Positions 47,760 to 59,902 are shown, counted from the first letter of the stretch. The stretch: DNA of 64,000 nucleotides from Galeopsis tetrahit (GCA_963675135.1 OY776120.1:11126001-11190000); one strand, 5' to 3'. The notes: a model not told the origin generated them from the sequence alone. Translations and numbers: made by a program.

Positions 47760-50700
47760 ATGGCCTCTGACAGTACTCAATATAGACCTTCTGCCATTGA
47801 AAATGCTAGTTCTGGTGAAGTGGAGGTTGAATTAAGTAATATTGATTCACTTGAAGTTGCACACTCATCTGGTGGATACCCTATGCTTGAGCTAGAAAGT
47901 GCAGCAGAAGTTGTAACTAGGATTGAACTCGATATTGCACGTTCCTCTGAAAAATTGCTTAACTTGGAGATACTTGTTATGCATGTGGCGTCGAGGGGAA
48001 ATGATTTTGAGGCTTTTGTTTCTGAGGAAGAGCATACACTGGAAGATTCTGTTGTTAAAGCCTTGAAATTTGACATTCTATATGGGTTCATTGACTCTGA
48101 AGTCAGCGAGCTGGAGATTATTCTATCTGCCATTCAGACACATATTTTCATTTCCCGGGATCTTATATCCTCAGTTAAGAAGCTAGGTGATATGCTTACG
48201 GATATGGAAGACAGGTTGCAAGATTGTGAGGATTCTTTAAAGAAGTCGTTCGAGAATGTCGCAGACTTAAAAATGCAGTCTGCCAATTTCAGGAGGAGCT
48301 TATTAGTAGATTCTGGTAATGAAATATGTATTTTATTCGCGATTCATTTTCCTGTATTTAATATCTTCTTATCATGCAAATTTAGATGATGCTTTTGATT
48401 GAGAGGCCATTTAAGGTCAGCAACTTCCATGTATAGTTAAATTGTGAGCAAGAAAGCTCTCTTTTTGATCATTCTTTCTTATCAGGTATCCGCATTCTGG
48501 AGGATTTCATGTTGTTTTAAATGCCCAACATATTAGGTTTTCTACTTTAGCAATTTTGGGATTTCAGCCCCAAATTCTTATTTATGTTACTGCTGCATCC
48601 TAAACTGCATTAATTCTGAGTTCTACCTTCCGAAATTACCAGTTTTTGGGAATGAGTTTTTCCTTACCTAACAATATGCTCAAACATTGACAGGGAAAGA
48701 TGGAAACGAGTCTGGTGGCTTGGAAAATGGTAGCCTTCCAGATTTAAATGCAAAGATTAAAGTGCAGGCTGCTGAACAGCAGAGGAGCATCTTGAGAATG
48801 CTGGAGAAGTCTTTGGGCCGAGAAATGGATCTTCAGAAGAGGCTAACTGAGTCAAGAGAAGTTGAAGAAGATTTAAAACAAAGGCTGGAACAGGAAGTCC
48901 TTTGCATGGAACATGAAGCTGAAGATATGTGGGGAAGACTGTTTGAGGCAGAAAATAGTTCAGAAATACTCTTGGGGGTTTCAAAAGAACTATTTGGGCA
49001 AATCCAGGTGGCACATTTTAGTATAAACGGGTCGATTCGGAGAGAAGGGGAGTTGAGATCTAAACTTGAAGAGTTTAGTGAGCAGTTGAAAACAAAAGAT
49101 TGTGCTTTGCAGTGCTCTGAGAATTCAAGGACTGAACTTGTTGAAAAGGTTAATTCACTAGAGCAGAAACTGAGGGAATTCAAGTCTCAATCTGATCAAA
49201 ACAATGAATTGAAGGAAAAGTCTTCTGAAGCTGAAAAGAGAGCTGAGATTGCTGAAGCCGGGTGTAAATTACTAAGAGAGTCTAACATGGAGCTTAATAC
49301 AGAACTGAGCCAATTGAAGAATAGCGTTACTGATACAACTAACAGGGTGGAACAATTGGAGAGGCAATTGAAGGAATCTGAAATGAAGAGACTGCATGCA
49401 GTGGCCTCTGCCGAAGCTAGTCAAGAGAAGCAAAGCATGTTAGATTGCACAATCAAGGATATGGAGAATTTAATAAAAGATCTAAAATCAAAGGTTTTAA
49501 GGGCTGAAAATCAAAGTGAGAGTGCTGAAGAGAAGTGTATCATATTGTCTGAGAACAACATGGAACTCATTGAAGAAATGAATTTTCTAAGGCACAGAAT
49601 GGAACAGTTAGAGACATGTTTGCATCAGGCTGATGAAACAAAGAATGAAACTGCAAAAGATATTAGGCTTCGGACTAAACTGATTACAGACTTAGTGTTG
49701 CAGTTGGCTCTTGAAAGAGAACGCCTTCATAAGCAGGTTAGCTACACTTCTTTTGACACTTACAATTGTGAAGTTAGTTAATACTAGTAAACAAGTCTTT
49801 ATTGGTCATACTGCAGGTTTATTTTTTGTTTCATTTCCTTTTCCCTTCCTTTAAGGCATTGTTTTAAAAGGCTTTTGTGGGATGTGCCTGCGGCTCCCTA
49901 TGGAAGGCTAAATGTCTCAGAGCCATGTTGGGGGTGTTTGTACATTAAAAAATTGTTAATCTATAGATTTATGAAATACTTACAAATTATAGATTTATTA
50001 TCTAACATTTTAGTATTCAGAAACTTCTGTTTTTCCTAACAATTTTATTCCCCCCTCCCCCTCCCAAAGATATCATCATTAGCGAAGGAGAAGAGCATAG
50101 CCATGAACTATTTGCAGCAAATGAAGAACCCGTCAGCTACCGTGATTGGAGGCCATGATGCAAAAGTAAAAAAAACCATGCTCTCTGAGAATGAATCGAA
50201 TGATAGCAAGGACGGAACTCATGTAAAAGAAAGTAATGAGGAAATAATGGAGTCTACAGCCACCAATTCTGAGGTTGGTCTCGTGTTCTTACTTTTTCTA
50301 CACTTGAGCTTTAATAACTCATGCCTTGTCAAAGATGAAGTAATGTAAACCATATGCTTATTGGGTTAAAATAACTGATTATCGTTTGTCGACTCATTAG
50401 GTAGAACCAAATGTTGAGACTTGAGACTGATCAATGACCTAGTGACCTTCACATTTTGTTTTGCATCAAGTATCCAGCACTTATATAGGCCTAACATTTA
50501 AACAATTTACTCGAGTCTTGAGTAATCTTGGACACTGTTACATAAATAATTAAGCTCTCAAGCTTTAAAAGGCCTAACCATTTTCCATTTTAACAGTTTA
50601 TTCTTGTCTTGAGTAATCTTGGACACGATAGGTTTTTTGGCAATTTGGATTATCCTATTTCTGGTGTTGCAACACTTGATATTATAAAATGAAACCATCC

Positions 50701-51182
50701 CTCTTAGTTCCATTTTCATGTATTGTACTTGCAACACTATTACATAAAATTAAAAAAAAAAAAAAAAAGATTACACAGACTTTTCTGCAGTTTTTATATT
50801 TCATCTTGTTTTGTCTATGGACTCGCATAAAACATTTGAACTCCATTACACAATTTCCTCCATGCAACATTAGATACACAGTTTGCAAGATAATATCATG
50901 TTTGCATATTTGGTCTACTGTCATTTTAAATTCCTCATGATGTCAAACATCCCATCCTAATACACTATTAAATTAATGTTTTGTCTTTAGATGGAAAACT
51001 CACAAGGAGAATTGTTAACAACCGAGATAAAGACGGGAAATGCTGATTCCTCCTCTGAGCTGCAAAGTGTTAGAAATATAGATGCAAGGCAGTTCGATTT
51101 CAAATACGTCTTCATGATAGTAGTTGTTATATTGGTGATTCCAGCATTTGCTGCTTTTCTGTTTCCAGCAGTGAGGGAGTAA
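47760..51182 (+). CDS. WIT: WPP-domain-interacting tail-anchored protein (WIT1/WIT2-like)
   Basis: Four coding exons: 47760-48315, 48694-49736, 50070-50273, 50991-51182. All GT/AG, and the frame closes to 664 residues, between the lengths of Arabidopsis WIT2 and WIT1. Residues 30-185 hold a conserved helical N-terminal region (VVTRIELDIARSSEKLLNLE). Residues about 200-590 are an almost continuous coiled coil rich in Glu, Lys and Leu heptads. The C-terminus has one membrane span (641-660, VFMIVVVILVIPAFAAFLF) followed by PAVRE, i.e. a tail-anchored protein. WIT proteins sit in the outer nuclear membrane, bind WIP proteins and the RanGAP WPP domain, and connect to myosin XI-i for nuclear movement. 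This model has the length, coiled coil and anchor of the family. The PPR gene lies 688 bp downstream and is convergent. Confidence 0.9.
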
Positions 51183-51870
51183 ATCATGCATGGTGCTAGC
51201 GCTTATTCTCTGACCACAGCATCCTGTTTTTGTTGTATAATCGTAAATATGTTTTTGCAACAATACGTTTTGGCAGTTTTGTAAGGATATATATATTCAG
51301 AGAAATTCCTCATGTTTTTACCATACTAGTGGTTACATGGGATTGAAGAGAATTTATTATAACCTCCGGAGGCCCTGTTTAGTTCCAAAAGAATGAAAAA
51401 CAGTTTTTTTATTTTATTTTTTAAGATTATAAAAATACATTAAAATACAGACGGTTTTTAGAATTTAAATTGGTAAAAAAATTAGAATTATGAGAAAATT
51501 AGAAAATAGGAATAGTAAATTTATATTGAGAATTAGAATTAGTATAATAGGATTTCATCAATATATATTACCTAAAAATAAAATGTGCTTATGTAGCATC
51601 ACTTGCATGCATATTACAAAATAAAATAATACAGTAATATAAAAAAATTAGGGGGTTTGTCTGCCGTGCCCCTATTTTCCCCTTCACAGCTGAAAAAAAT
51701 GTGCATGAGGTCGTTGCTAATCTATTAAACACAAGAATGCTGACATTCTTTATGAAATTTGCTTCAAATTAGAAAGATGATCATCAGCAACATAGGAGAC
51801 ACAATCTTTCAACTGAATCTCAGAATTCTTGTGTTGTTAGGAAGCCAAAACATTGATTTCGCCACGTCGT
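51183..51870. other. Intergenic between convergent WIT and PPR genes
   Basis: Contains the 3' ends of both genes. The stretch around 51380-51560 is AT-rich with no gene. Nothing else recognisable. Confidence 0.5.
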
Positions 51871-54501
51871 TTAGGATGCGCATAATTCTTGGTTACTGAA
51901 TATGAGCTCATCAGATTGCACAGGAACATCCCTTTTCATCTCATCAATCAGCATGTCCAGATTCTCATATATCTCTTGGCATTTCGGATGGGCTTTGTCC
52001 CCCACAAGAAACATATGCACCTCAGCTTGGACCTCGATCCAGCTACAACCCGGCTCTTTCTTCAACCTACTACGCCTCATGATTCGTCTCATCTTTGAAA
52101 CCTCGTCCCACATTTCTTTATCAGCATATATATTCGATAAAAGAATGTATGCAGAAGAGTCTTGAGGGTCCAGTTGCAAAATAGCACTTGCTGCCTTTTC
52201 CGCCACCTCAACATTCCCGTGCATCTTACAAATACTAAGAAGAGTTCTCCAAATCACATCATCCGCTTCCAAAGGCATTTCTTCAATAAGTTTCAAAGCA
52301 TCTACAAGTTTCCCTGACCTTCCTAGTACATCTACCATAGATGAATAATGTTCCAACTGTGGCTCTAATCCATACTTCATTTTCATTGCATCAAAATAAT
52401 GAAGTGCTTCGTCTACTAGACCGATATGTGCACAAGCACGAAGAACTGCAACGAATGTTGCATGATTCGGTATCACCTTCTCGAGCTGCATGTTTTTGAA
52501 TATCTGTAAAGCCTCGTTTCCGTATCCATGTTGAGCGTAGGCACACACCATTGCATTCCATGTCACGAAATCACGCTTGGATGATTTTTCAAACATTAAA
52601 ATTGAGTCTTGCATGTCCCCACATTTCGAATACATGTCAACTAGTGTACTCACAATGTACACATCTGACTGCAAATCCTGCTTGATTATCTGAGCATGGA
52701 TTTGTTTCCCCAGCCCAACATTAGCTATATTGGAACAAGTATCAAGAACTGTAGCATATGTGAAGTTATCAGGCCTAATTCCCATTTCTAACATTCTAGA
52801 GAAAAAATTCAAACCCCCCTCACTCTGTTCAGTTAATGAAAACCCAGAAATGATTGCATTCCACGAGACTAGCGTTTGTTCCTCCATTCTATCATGGAGC
52901 TTCTTCGCCTCTTCGACCATCCCACACTTGCAGTACATGTCCACAATCACGCTTGCAACAAACGAGTCAAACCCCATCCCGGATTTAACAACTCTGCCAT
53001 GGATTTCCCTCCCATATTGCAGAGATTGCCCGCCTGCACAAGCTTTTAAAACACTCCCGAACGTGAATTCATCGGGCCCCATTCCAGAACGAAGCATAGA
53101 AACAAATAGCGACAGGGTCTCCTCGTTTTTATTCTGCTCGCAAGCAGCAATGACTGCATTCCAGGAGACAGCATCCCTTCTTTCCATTTCTTCAAATATC
53201 CGACGAGCTTCCTGCAAAGCTCCACATTTTCCATACATATCTAAAATGGCATTAGCAACACAAATACTGTACTGGAAAGGGCTCTTGATTGCTAAGCCAT
53301 GAATTTGGACACCTATCAAATGTCCTTTGACTATTGCACAGGCACTAAAGGCACCAGATAGGCTTATCTCATCAAAACCGAGACTGGACTTCAATAAACG
53401 CAGAAATAGCTGCAGACCTTCGAATCCAAGATCACCTCTAGCATAGCCTGTGATCAATGCATTATAAGATTGCAAGTTATGGTTCGGTAACAGTTTGAAC
53501 ACCTTCGTAGCATTAAGCAAATTGTTACATTTTCCGTACATATCTAACATGGCAGTACCCACAATAGTATCTGCTCCAAAATCACTCTTCAGTGCATGAC
53601 CATGCATTTGAGAACCCAATCTTGAATCACATAAACCAGCACAAGACCTAAAAACACTAGCATACACTGATTGGCTCACCCCAACTCCCTTTCTTTGCAT
53701 TTCTTTGAACAGCTCTAATCCACTCACAAGCTCACCGTTCTGAACGCTCCCAGCAATTATCGCACTCCAAGAAACCCAATTCTTCACTGGCATTCCATAA
53801 AAAAAGCTTAGTGATTCATCTAACATCTTGCATTTTGCATACATATCCAACATTGCGCTTCCAGTCACCACATCACACTCAAACCCGAACTTGATCACGA
53901 CCCCATGTACCTGATGCCCCAAAGCATAATCTTCTAAAGCTGAACATGCTTTCAAAACAACAGAAAATGTGGTCTCATCGAAAGCTACGCCATCTCTCCT
54001 CATTGCTACAAATATCTCAACTGACTTTAAATAATTCCCATTCTGCAAGTATCCCGAAATCAAAGAATTCCAAGAAATCACATCTCTCTCAGGCATCAAA
54101 TCAAAGAAGGACTGCGCGAGCCCCAATTTCCCGTTAATTAAATATCCAAAAATCATTGCGTTCCAGGAAACGCGATCCCGTTGAGACATTCTGTCGAACA
54201 CTTTGCCAGCAGAGTCCAAGCGCGAGCATTTTATGTACATCTGGAGCAAACAATTGGCGACAAAGATTGTAGGTTTGAAGCCAGATACGATCATCTGTGC
54301 ATGAGCTTGTTTCCCGGGCTCGAGGGCTCTTTCCTTGGAGCATTGTTGAAATATATGGGAAAATGTCTTTTTGTATAACGGGCGTGGTTGATTTTCCTGT
54401 GCGAAAGTGGAGAAAGGACAGACAAGTAATGGATACCTTAGGAGGAAACTCGAAAATGGAGGCTTTGGATGAAAGAATCTGGTTGAGAATTGAGAAGCCA
54501 T
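51871..54501 (-). CDS. MEF13: Pentatricopeptide repeat RNA-editing factor, MEF13-like (At3g02330)
   Basis: A single exon of 876 residues starting at the ATG at 54501. Residues 1-35 are Ser/Phe/Arg-rich without acidic residues, a typical mitochondrial targeting peptide. From about residue 45 the protein is built of PLS-class PPR motifs in tandem, with repeated markers such as DVISWNSLISGYLQNG, VANAILDMYGKCG and FVTWNAMVCAYAQHG. The C-terminal part (DPQDSSAYILLSNIYA, then KEPGCSWIEV and HMFLVGDKAHP) is the E/E+ extension of editing factors; no DYW cytidine deaminase follows. Length, motif order and wording match Arabidopsis MEF13, which specifies C-to-U editing in mitochondrial transcripts and relies on partner proteins for catalysis. 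Orthology is inferred from recall, not from an alignment. A Copia element lies 260 bp upstream. Confidence 0.93.
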   Translation of the reverse strand: MASQFSTRFFHPKPPFSSFLLRYPLLVCPFSTFAQENQPRPLYKKTFSHIFQQCSKERALEPGKQAHAQMIVSGFKPTIFVANCLLQMYIKCSRLDSAGKVFDRMSQRDRVSWNAMIFGYLINGKLGLAQSFFDLMPERDVISWNSLISGYLQNGNYLKSVEIFVAMRRDGVAFDETTFSVVLKACSALEDYALGHQVHGVVIKFGFECDVVTGSAMLDMYAKCKMLDESLSFFYGMPVKNWVSWSAIIAGSVQNGELVSGLELFKEMQRKGVGVSQSVYASVFRSCAGLCDSRLGSQMHGHALKSDFGADTIVGTAMLDMYGKCNNLLNATKVFKLLPNHNLQSYNALITGYARGDLGFEGLQLFLRLLKSSLGFDEISLSGAFSACAIVKGHLIGVQIHGLAIKSPFQYSICVANAILDMYGKCGALQEARRIFEEMERRDAVSWNAVIAACEQNKNEETLSLFVSMLRSGMGPDEFTFGSVLKACAGGQSLQYGREIHGRVVKSGMGFDSFVASVIVDMYCKCGMVEEAKKLHDRMEEQTLVSWNAIISGFSLTEQSEGGLNFFSRMLEMGIRPDNFTYATVLDTCSNIANVGLGKQIHAQIIKQDLQSDVYIVSTLVDMYSKCGDMQDSILMFEKSSKRDFVTWNAMVCAYAQHGYGNEALQIFKNMQLEKVIPNHATFVAVLRACAHIGLVDEALHYFDAMKMKYGLEPQLEHYSSMVDVLGRSGKLVDALKLIEEMPLEADDVIWRTLLSICKMHGNVEVAEKAASAILQLDPQDSSAYILLSNIYADKEMWDEVSKMRRIMRRSRLKKEPGCSWIEVQAEVHMFLVGDKAHPKCQEIYENLDMLIDEMKRDVPVQSDELIFSNQELCAS

Positions 54502-54761
54502 CGGCTTTTAAATTCATGCTTCGCGGGCTGTTCTTGCTCACTCTGGTTTTTTTTTGAACGTGAAGCATGTGCACCCCCTTTTTATACTAAAATTGCAACT
54601 TTGCCCCCCACCATATTTTTATTGAGTAAGTGCATTTTTTTTTCTGGACTTTTTTTTTTTTGAGTTTACACTTATTAAATCAATCATTTGTACACTTTAT
54701 CACTTACAAATATTTTATGCACGTGGTTGGTTCCTTATATAAGAAATTCACAATCGAGTTC
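54502..54761. other. Remaining native promoter of the PPR gene
   Basis: Only 260 bp separate the PPR start codon from the 5' LTR of the Copia element. It contains CACCCCC/GCCCCCC stretches (54570-54610) and T-rich tracts. The element's insertion displaced any older upstream sequence by 6.1 kb; that sequence now resumes at 60869. Confidence 0.6.
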
Positions 54762-55757
54762 TGTGAGTGTTATCTCATAATCTCAAAATCAGCACAGTAA
54801 ACTACTGAGCTGATAGGATCAGATAAGATGACTTAGGCTTTATCAGATGAGTTGAAGGGTTTCAATCAGATGAGAAGGTGATGCTTAGAATTCAGCACAG
54901 TTGGGATCAGCACAGTAAGATCAGCACAGTACTGGATTAAGATCAGTACTTCAGCAGACTGGACTAAGATCAGTACTTCAGCAGAGTGTACCAAGATCAG
55001 TACTTCAGCAGAGTAGATCAGCTCAGTACCAGATCAGCTCAGTACCAGATCAGCTCAGTACCAGATCAACACAGTACTTGGGTCAGCACAGTACCAGGTC
55101 AGCACAGTACTTGGGTCAGCACAGTACTTGGTCAGTGCAGTTAAGATCAGCACAGTATGAAGTCTATCAGCAGAGTTAGCTTTTGATCATCAGAGCAGAA
55201 GAGTTGGGTATCAGAACACTAAGTAGTGATCTGATCTTTATGGGCAAGTCTTTTGGTTCGAAGTTAGTTAGTTTAACTAACAGTTTTACAGTTACAACAA
55301 CTTGAGGGCATAACTACCATTTCAGTTGGGCAGTAACAGAGCACATGGGTTGTTACAAGCGGTTGCAAACGGTTGATAACTACTCAAAACAGTTCCTAAC
55401 AGCAGCAACTACCTTTGGTCTTTATAAACTCTTGTTTGTGTACATTGTAAAGGTTGACACCTTTTTGGGATGAGAGATTTAGTACGTTATTGTATTCTTT
55501 GAGTTGTGTGAGTTCACGAGTGAAGTGAGGAAATATCCAATTCCGAGTGAATGAGTGTGTAAACATTCTTTATCAATCAAAGAAGTACTAGTCTGGTCCA
55601 GTGGATGTAGATCACATTGATCGAACCACTTAAATCCTTGTGTGCTGTTTGTCTCGTTGCTTACTTTTCTGAATTACTATCCTAGAGCAGTTATTTCTTC
55701 TATATTCAAGTGTTCTAATTAGTTGGAGACGTCTAGCTGATCGGAATCCATCTTGAC
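54762..55757 (+). repeat. 5' LTR of the Copia element
   Basis: 996 bp, TG...CA borders. U3 carries an array of GATCAGCACAGTA-type repeats at about 54895-55165. A TATA box (TTTATAAAC) lies at 55421-55429, so transcription probably starts near 55450-55460. R and U5 follow to 55757. Read outward, the U3 faces the PPR gene. Confidence 0.95.
54895..55165 (+). repeat. U3 tandem repeat array of the 5' LTR
   Basis: At least a dozen degenerate units of about 14-18 bp built on AGATCAGCTCAGTACC, GGTCAGCACAGTACTTGG and AAGATCAGTACTTCAGCAG. Repeated short U3 boxes are known as enhancer elements in Tnt1-type retrotransposons; that role here is inference. It carries one AAGATCAGCACAGT-type unit and one AGATCAGCTCAGTACC unit more than the 3' LTR. 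Confidence 0.85.
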
Positions 55758-55802
55758 AAGTGGCGCCGTCTGTGGGAAATCGAAGTAGCTGCAGATCTAA
55801 AG

Positions 55803-58800
55803 ATGGGGATTTCTACCAAGTACAACATAGAGAAGTTTACAGGCACTGGAGATTTTGGGCTGTGGAAGGTCAAGATGCAGGCCCTCCTTGAACAGCAAGG
55901 ATTATTCGAAGCTCTCGAAGAATCCGAAGAGATTGCAGAAGAATCTGCAATAGCTGCGGCTGAAAGGAGCAAGTTGCTCAGGAAAGCTCGAAGCACGATC
56001 CTACTCTGCCTTGGAGATAAGGTCTTGAGGGAGGTTGCTAAAGAGAAGTCAGCGAAGGAGGTTTGGGATAAGCTTGAGAAGCTATACATGGTGAAAACTC
56101 TTGCTAACCGACTCTATTCGAAGCAGAAGCTATATGCCTTTAGAATGGGAGATGACAAACCCATTACGGAGCAGCTAGATGAGTTCAATAAGATTCTTGA
56201 TGATCTGGAGAATTTGGATGTCAAGTTAGAGGAAGAGGATAAGACTCTGATCTTGTTGAGTGCTCTGCCTAAGTCCTTTGAAATCCTAAAGGACACCATC
56301 TTGTATGGTAGAAAGGAAGCAATCACATTGGAGGATGTGATCTTGGCTGTCAAGTCCAAGCTGTTACATAACAAAACATCTCAAGGAGATAAAAGTAGCA
56401 GTGGGGAAGGATTGGCAATCAAGGGAGGACAGAAGAAATCTGTCTCCAAGAAGGGGTCTAGTCAACCCAAGGGAGCTGATAAGGAAAAATCAGCAGTGTC
56501 AAATCAAGGGGAAGTAGTGTGCCATCACTGCAACAAACATGGGCACTTTAAGAGTACTTGTTACAAGTACAAACAGCTTATGAGAAAATCTGGTCCTAAG
56601 AACCCTGTTGATAAGAATCAAGCAAATCAAACCCAAGATGATAAGGAGCAGAAAGGCTATGAGTCAGCTCAGTCCCTATCCATCACTTCCACTAAAGAGC
56701 AGCAAGATTGGATTTTAGATTCAGGGTGTTCTTTCCACATGACTCCAAGAAGAGAGTGGTTTCATGATTTTAAGCATCAGAATGGAGGTTCTGTGTTGTT
56801 AGGGAATGATCACACTTGCAAAGTCAGAGGTGAAGGTACAGTACACTTGAAGATGTATGATGGAGTAGTGAGGATTCTCAAGAGGGTCAGGTATGTTCCT
56901 GAACTCAAGAGAAATTTGATATCTCTTGGTATGCTGGATTCATTGGGCTATAAATTCCAGTCAGAAGATGGAGAGCTCAGAGTTTCAAAGGGGAAGTTTA
57001 CTGTTCTTAAAGGTGAGAGAAGAAATGATCTCTACTTTTTTAAGGGGGGAACAGTTATTGGCAGATCAGATGTGGCAAGGGTGCAAGACAACTCAATGTT
57101 GTGGCACAGAAGATTAGGTCATGTAGGAGAGAAGGGCCTACTTGAGCTAAGTAAGCAAGGATTGCTATGTGGTGACAAGATCACAAAGCTTGATTTGTGT
57201 GAGCACTGCATTCTTGGGAAATCCAAGAGATTGAAGTTTGGGAAGAGTTCACACTCTACCAAAGGAATTTTGGACTATGTCCATTCAGATTTATGGGGGC
57301 CAGCTAGGAATCAGACCAGAAGTGGTGGGAGATACTTCATGTCTATCATAGATGACTACTCAAGAAAGGTATGGATCACTATCCTGAAATCCAAGTCAGA
57401 AGCATTTGAAAAATTTAAGGAATGGCTCACTGAGGTGGAGAACATTTCTGGAAAGAATCTAAAGCATTTGAGAACTGATAATGGGCTGGAGTTCATATCA
57501 GAAGAGTTCAATGTTTTCTGCAAGAAGAAGGGTATAGTGAGGCACAGAACAGTACCAGGTACACCTCAGCAGAATGGAGTAGCTGAGAGAATGAACCAGA
57601 CTTTACTTGAGAGAGTTAGGTGCATGTTGAGCAGCTCTGGATTGCCTAAAGTATTTTGGGGAGAAGCAGTGTCAACAGCAGCATATTTGATAAACAGAAG
57701 CCCTTCCTCAGCTGTGCAATTTAAAACCCCAGAAGAGTTATGGTCTGGCCATGCAGCTGAGTACAGTAATTTGAAGGTGTATGGTTGTTCAGCATATGGC
57801 CATGTCAAGCAAGATAAGCTTGAGCCTCGAGCCTTGAAATGTGTGTTCATAGGGTATCCTTCAGGTGTGAAAGGATACAGATTGTGGTGCCTAGAAGCTG
57901 GAATGCAGAAGTGTATTATCAGCAAAGATGTAACTTTTGATGAGAATAGAATGCCATTGAAAGAGGAGGCAAGCTCCAGTACAGCACACAACAAACCAGA
58001 TGAGACACAGGTGGAGGTGGAGCATGGTGACATCAGAACACTAACTGAAGAGCAGATTGATCCAGATGAGGAGGAGAATAATCATAGTGATACTGAGCTT
58101 CATGACTATCAGCTCACTAGGGACAGAACCAGAAGAGAAGTCCACCCACCTCAGAGGTATGGTCAAGCTGACATAGTATCATTTGCATTATGTGCAGCCC
58201 TTGAGGTGGAGTCTTTGGAGCCTAAAACTTACACAGAAGCCATAAACTGCCATGACAAAAAGAAGTGGTTAGTTGCTATGGAGGAAGAACTGTTATCTCT
58301 AAACAAGAACCAGACTTGGGAGATTGTTGAGAGACCTAAGAACAAGAAACTTGTTGGGTGTAAGTGGATCTACAAGAAAAAGGTGGAGGCTCAGAGAGGT
58401 GGCAAGATTAGGTACAAGGCAAGACTTGTAGCTAAATGATTTACACAGAAAGAAGGTATTGACTTTAATGAAATCTTCTCACCTGTTGTAAAGCATTGTA
58501 GCATCAGAATCTTGTTGGCTATGGTTGCTCAATATGAATTGGAGCTGCATCAGATGGATGTGACCACAGCATTTCTTCATGGGACTTTAGATGAGAAGAT
58601 CTACATGAAAATTCCAGAAGGGTTGGACATAGAAGATGGAGAAGACAAAGTGTGCTTACTCAGAAAATCACTCTATGGACTCAAACAAAGCCCTAGACAA
58701 TGGTACTTAAGGTTTGATGAGTACATTTGCTCAGTTGGTTTTGCAAGAAGCTTGTATGACAGCTGTTTACTTCAGGAGGGTTGGGAGTTCAGTTACCTAT

Positions 58801-59772
58801 CTTCTGCTGTATGTAGATGATATGTTAATAGCTGGGGAGTCTATTAACAATATCAATCAGGTTAAGGAGATTCTCAAAAGGGAGTTTGAGGTGAAAGATC
58901 TTGGTAAAGCTAAAGTGATTCTTGGGATGGAGATCAATAGAGTTGAGGGAGCAATTCAGCTTAGTCAGCCTACCTATCTGAGGAAGGTGTTAGAGAGATT
59001 CAGGATGAATCAAGCTAAGTCAGTTTCTACACCAATTGGCCAGCATCAGAAGCTATCCAATCAGATGTGTCCCAAGAACAGCCAAGAAAGAACTCAGATG
59101 AGTAAGGTTCCTTATGCCAGTGCAGTAGGGAGTTTAATGTATGCTATGGTGTGTTGTAGACCAGATTTAACTCATGCAATGAGTGTAATCAGCAGATACA
59201 TGAGTGATCCAGGTTTGAGTCATTGGGAGACAGTTAAGTGGGTCATGAGATATGTTCTAGGATCAGCTGAGAAAGGTCTGAAATTTCAGAAGATATCAGA
59301 TGAGGGAGAAGCACTTGTGGGATATGTTGATGCCGACTATGCAGCCAATGTAGACACAAGAAAGTCCTTGACAGGGTATGTATTCACCTTATTTGGTACA
59401 GCTATATCATGGAGGTCAATACATCAGTCCGTAGTTGCATTATCTACTACAGAATCAGAATATGTAGCCTTGACTGAAGCAGTAAAGGAGAGCATGTGGC
59501 TTAGGGGGATCTTGAAGGAGTTTGGTATATCACAAAGAAGTGTGACTGTCTTCTGTGATAACCAAAGTGCAATACATCTTGCAAAGCATCAGGGGTATCA
59601 TGAGAGAACTAAACATATAGATGTAAAGCTGTACTTTGTAAGAGATATTGTAGAGAAGGGGTCAGTCCAGGTAGTGAAGATTGCTACAGAGGAGAACCCT
59701 GCTGATGCGTTCACTAAGGCATTGCCAAAAGAGAAGTTTGGCTTGTGTCTTAGACTTATTGGACTGCATTAA
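55803..59772 (+). pseudogene. Copia gag-pol polyprotein with one stop and one frameshift
   Basis: The frame opens at ATG 55803. It contains: the gag N-terminus (NIEKFTGTGDFGLWKVKM), a zinc knuckle CHHCNKHGHFKSTC at about residue 239, the protease WILDSGCSFHM at about 302, GAG-pre-integrase WHRRLGHVGEKG at about 433, and integrase with HSDLWGP (~495), LRTDNGLEF (~558) and a QNGVAERMNQT segment (~597). The start of reverse transcriptase ends at a TGA (58437-58439) right after KARLVAK. The frame continues after the stop through LYGLKQSPRQW, then shifts by one base between about 58760 and 58790. The remainder, in another frame to 59772, carries the catalytic YVDDM, the reverse transcriptase C-terminus and RNase H (ALSTTESEYVALTEA, KHIDVKLYFVRD). 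All enzyme motifs survive; the two breaks make this copy non-coding as a whole. Confidence 0.93.
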
Positions 59773-59902
59773 TTCCTCTGAGGAGAAGGCTACTGTTCTT
59801 GTGGCAGAAGATCAGTAGTGGAGGCTATTCTTTGAGGAGAATAGTGTTGGTGTTTTTTGTTTTGGTGGAGATTAGTTCGATTATGAGCTAAAGGTGGAGA
59901 AT

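Noticed and set aside
52730..53302. 190-codon plus-strand frame opposite the PPR gene
   Set aside because: An antisense shadow of a long PPR exon; repetitive PPR codons give long opposite frames.
54895..55165. Possible CRISPR-like or satellite array
   Set aside because: The repeats are short, degenerate, without unique spacers, and lie in the U3 of an LTR in a plant genome.
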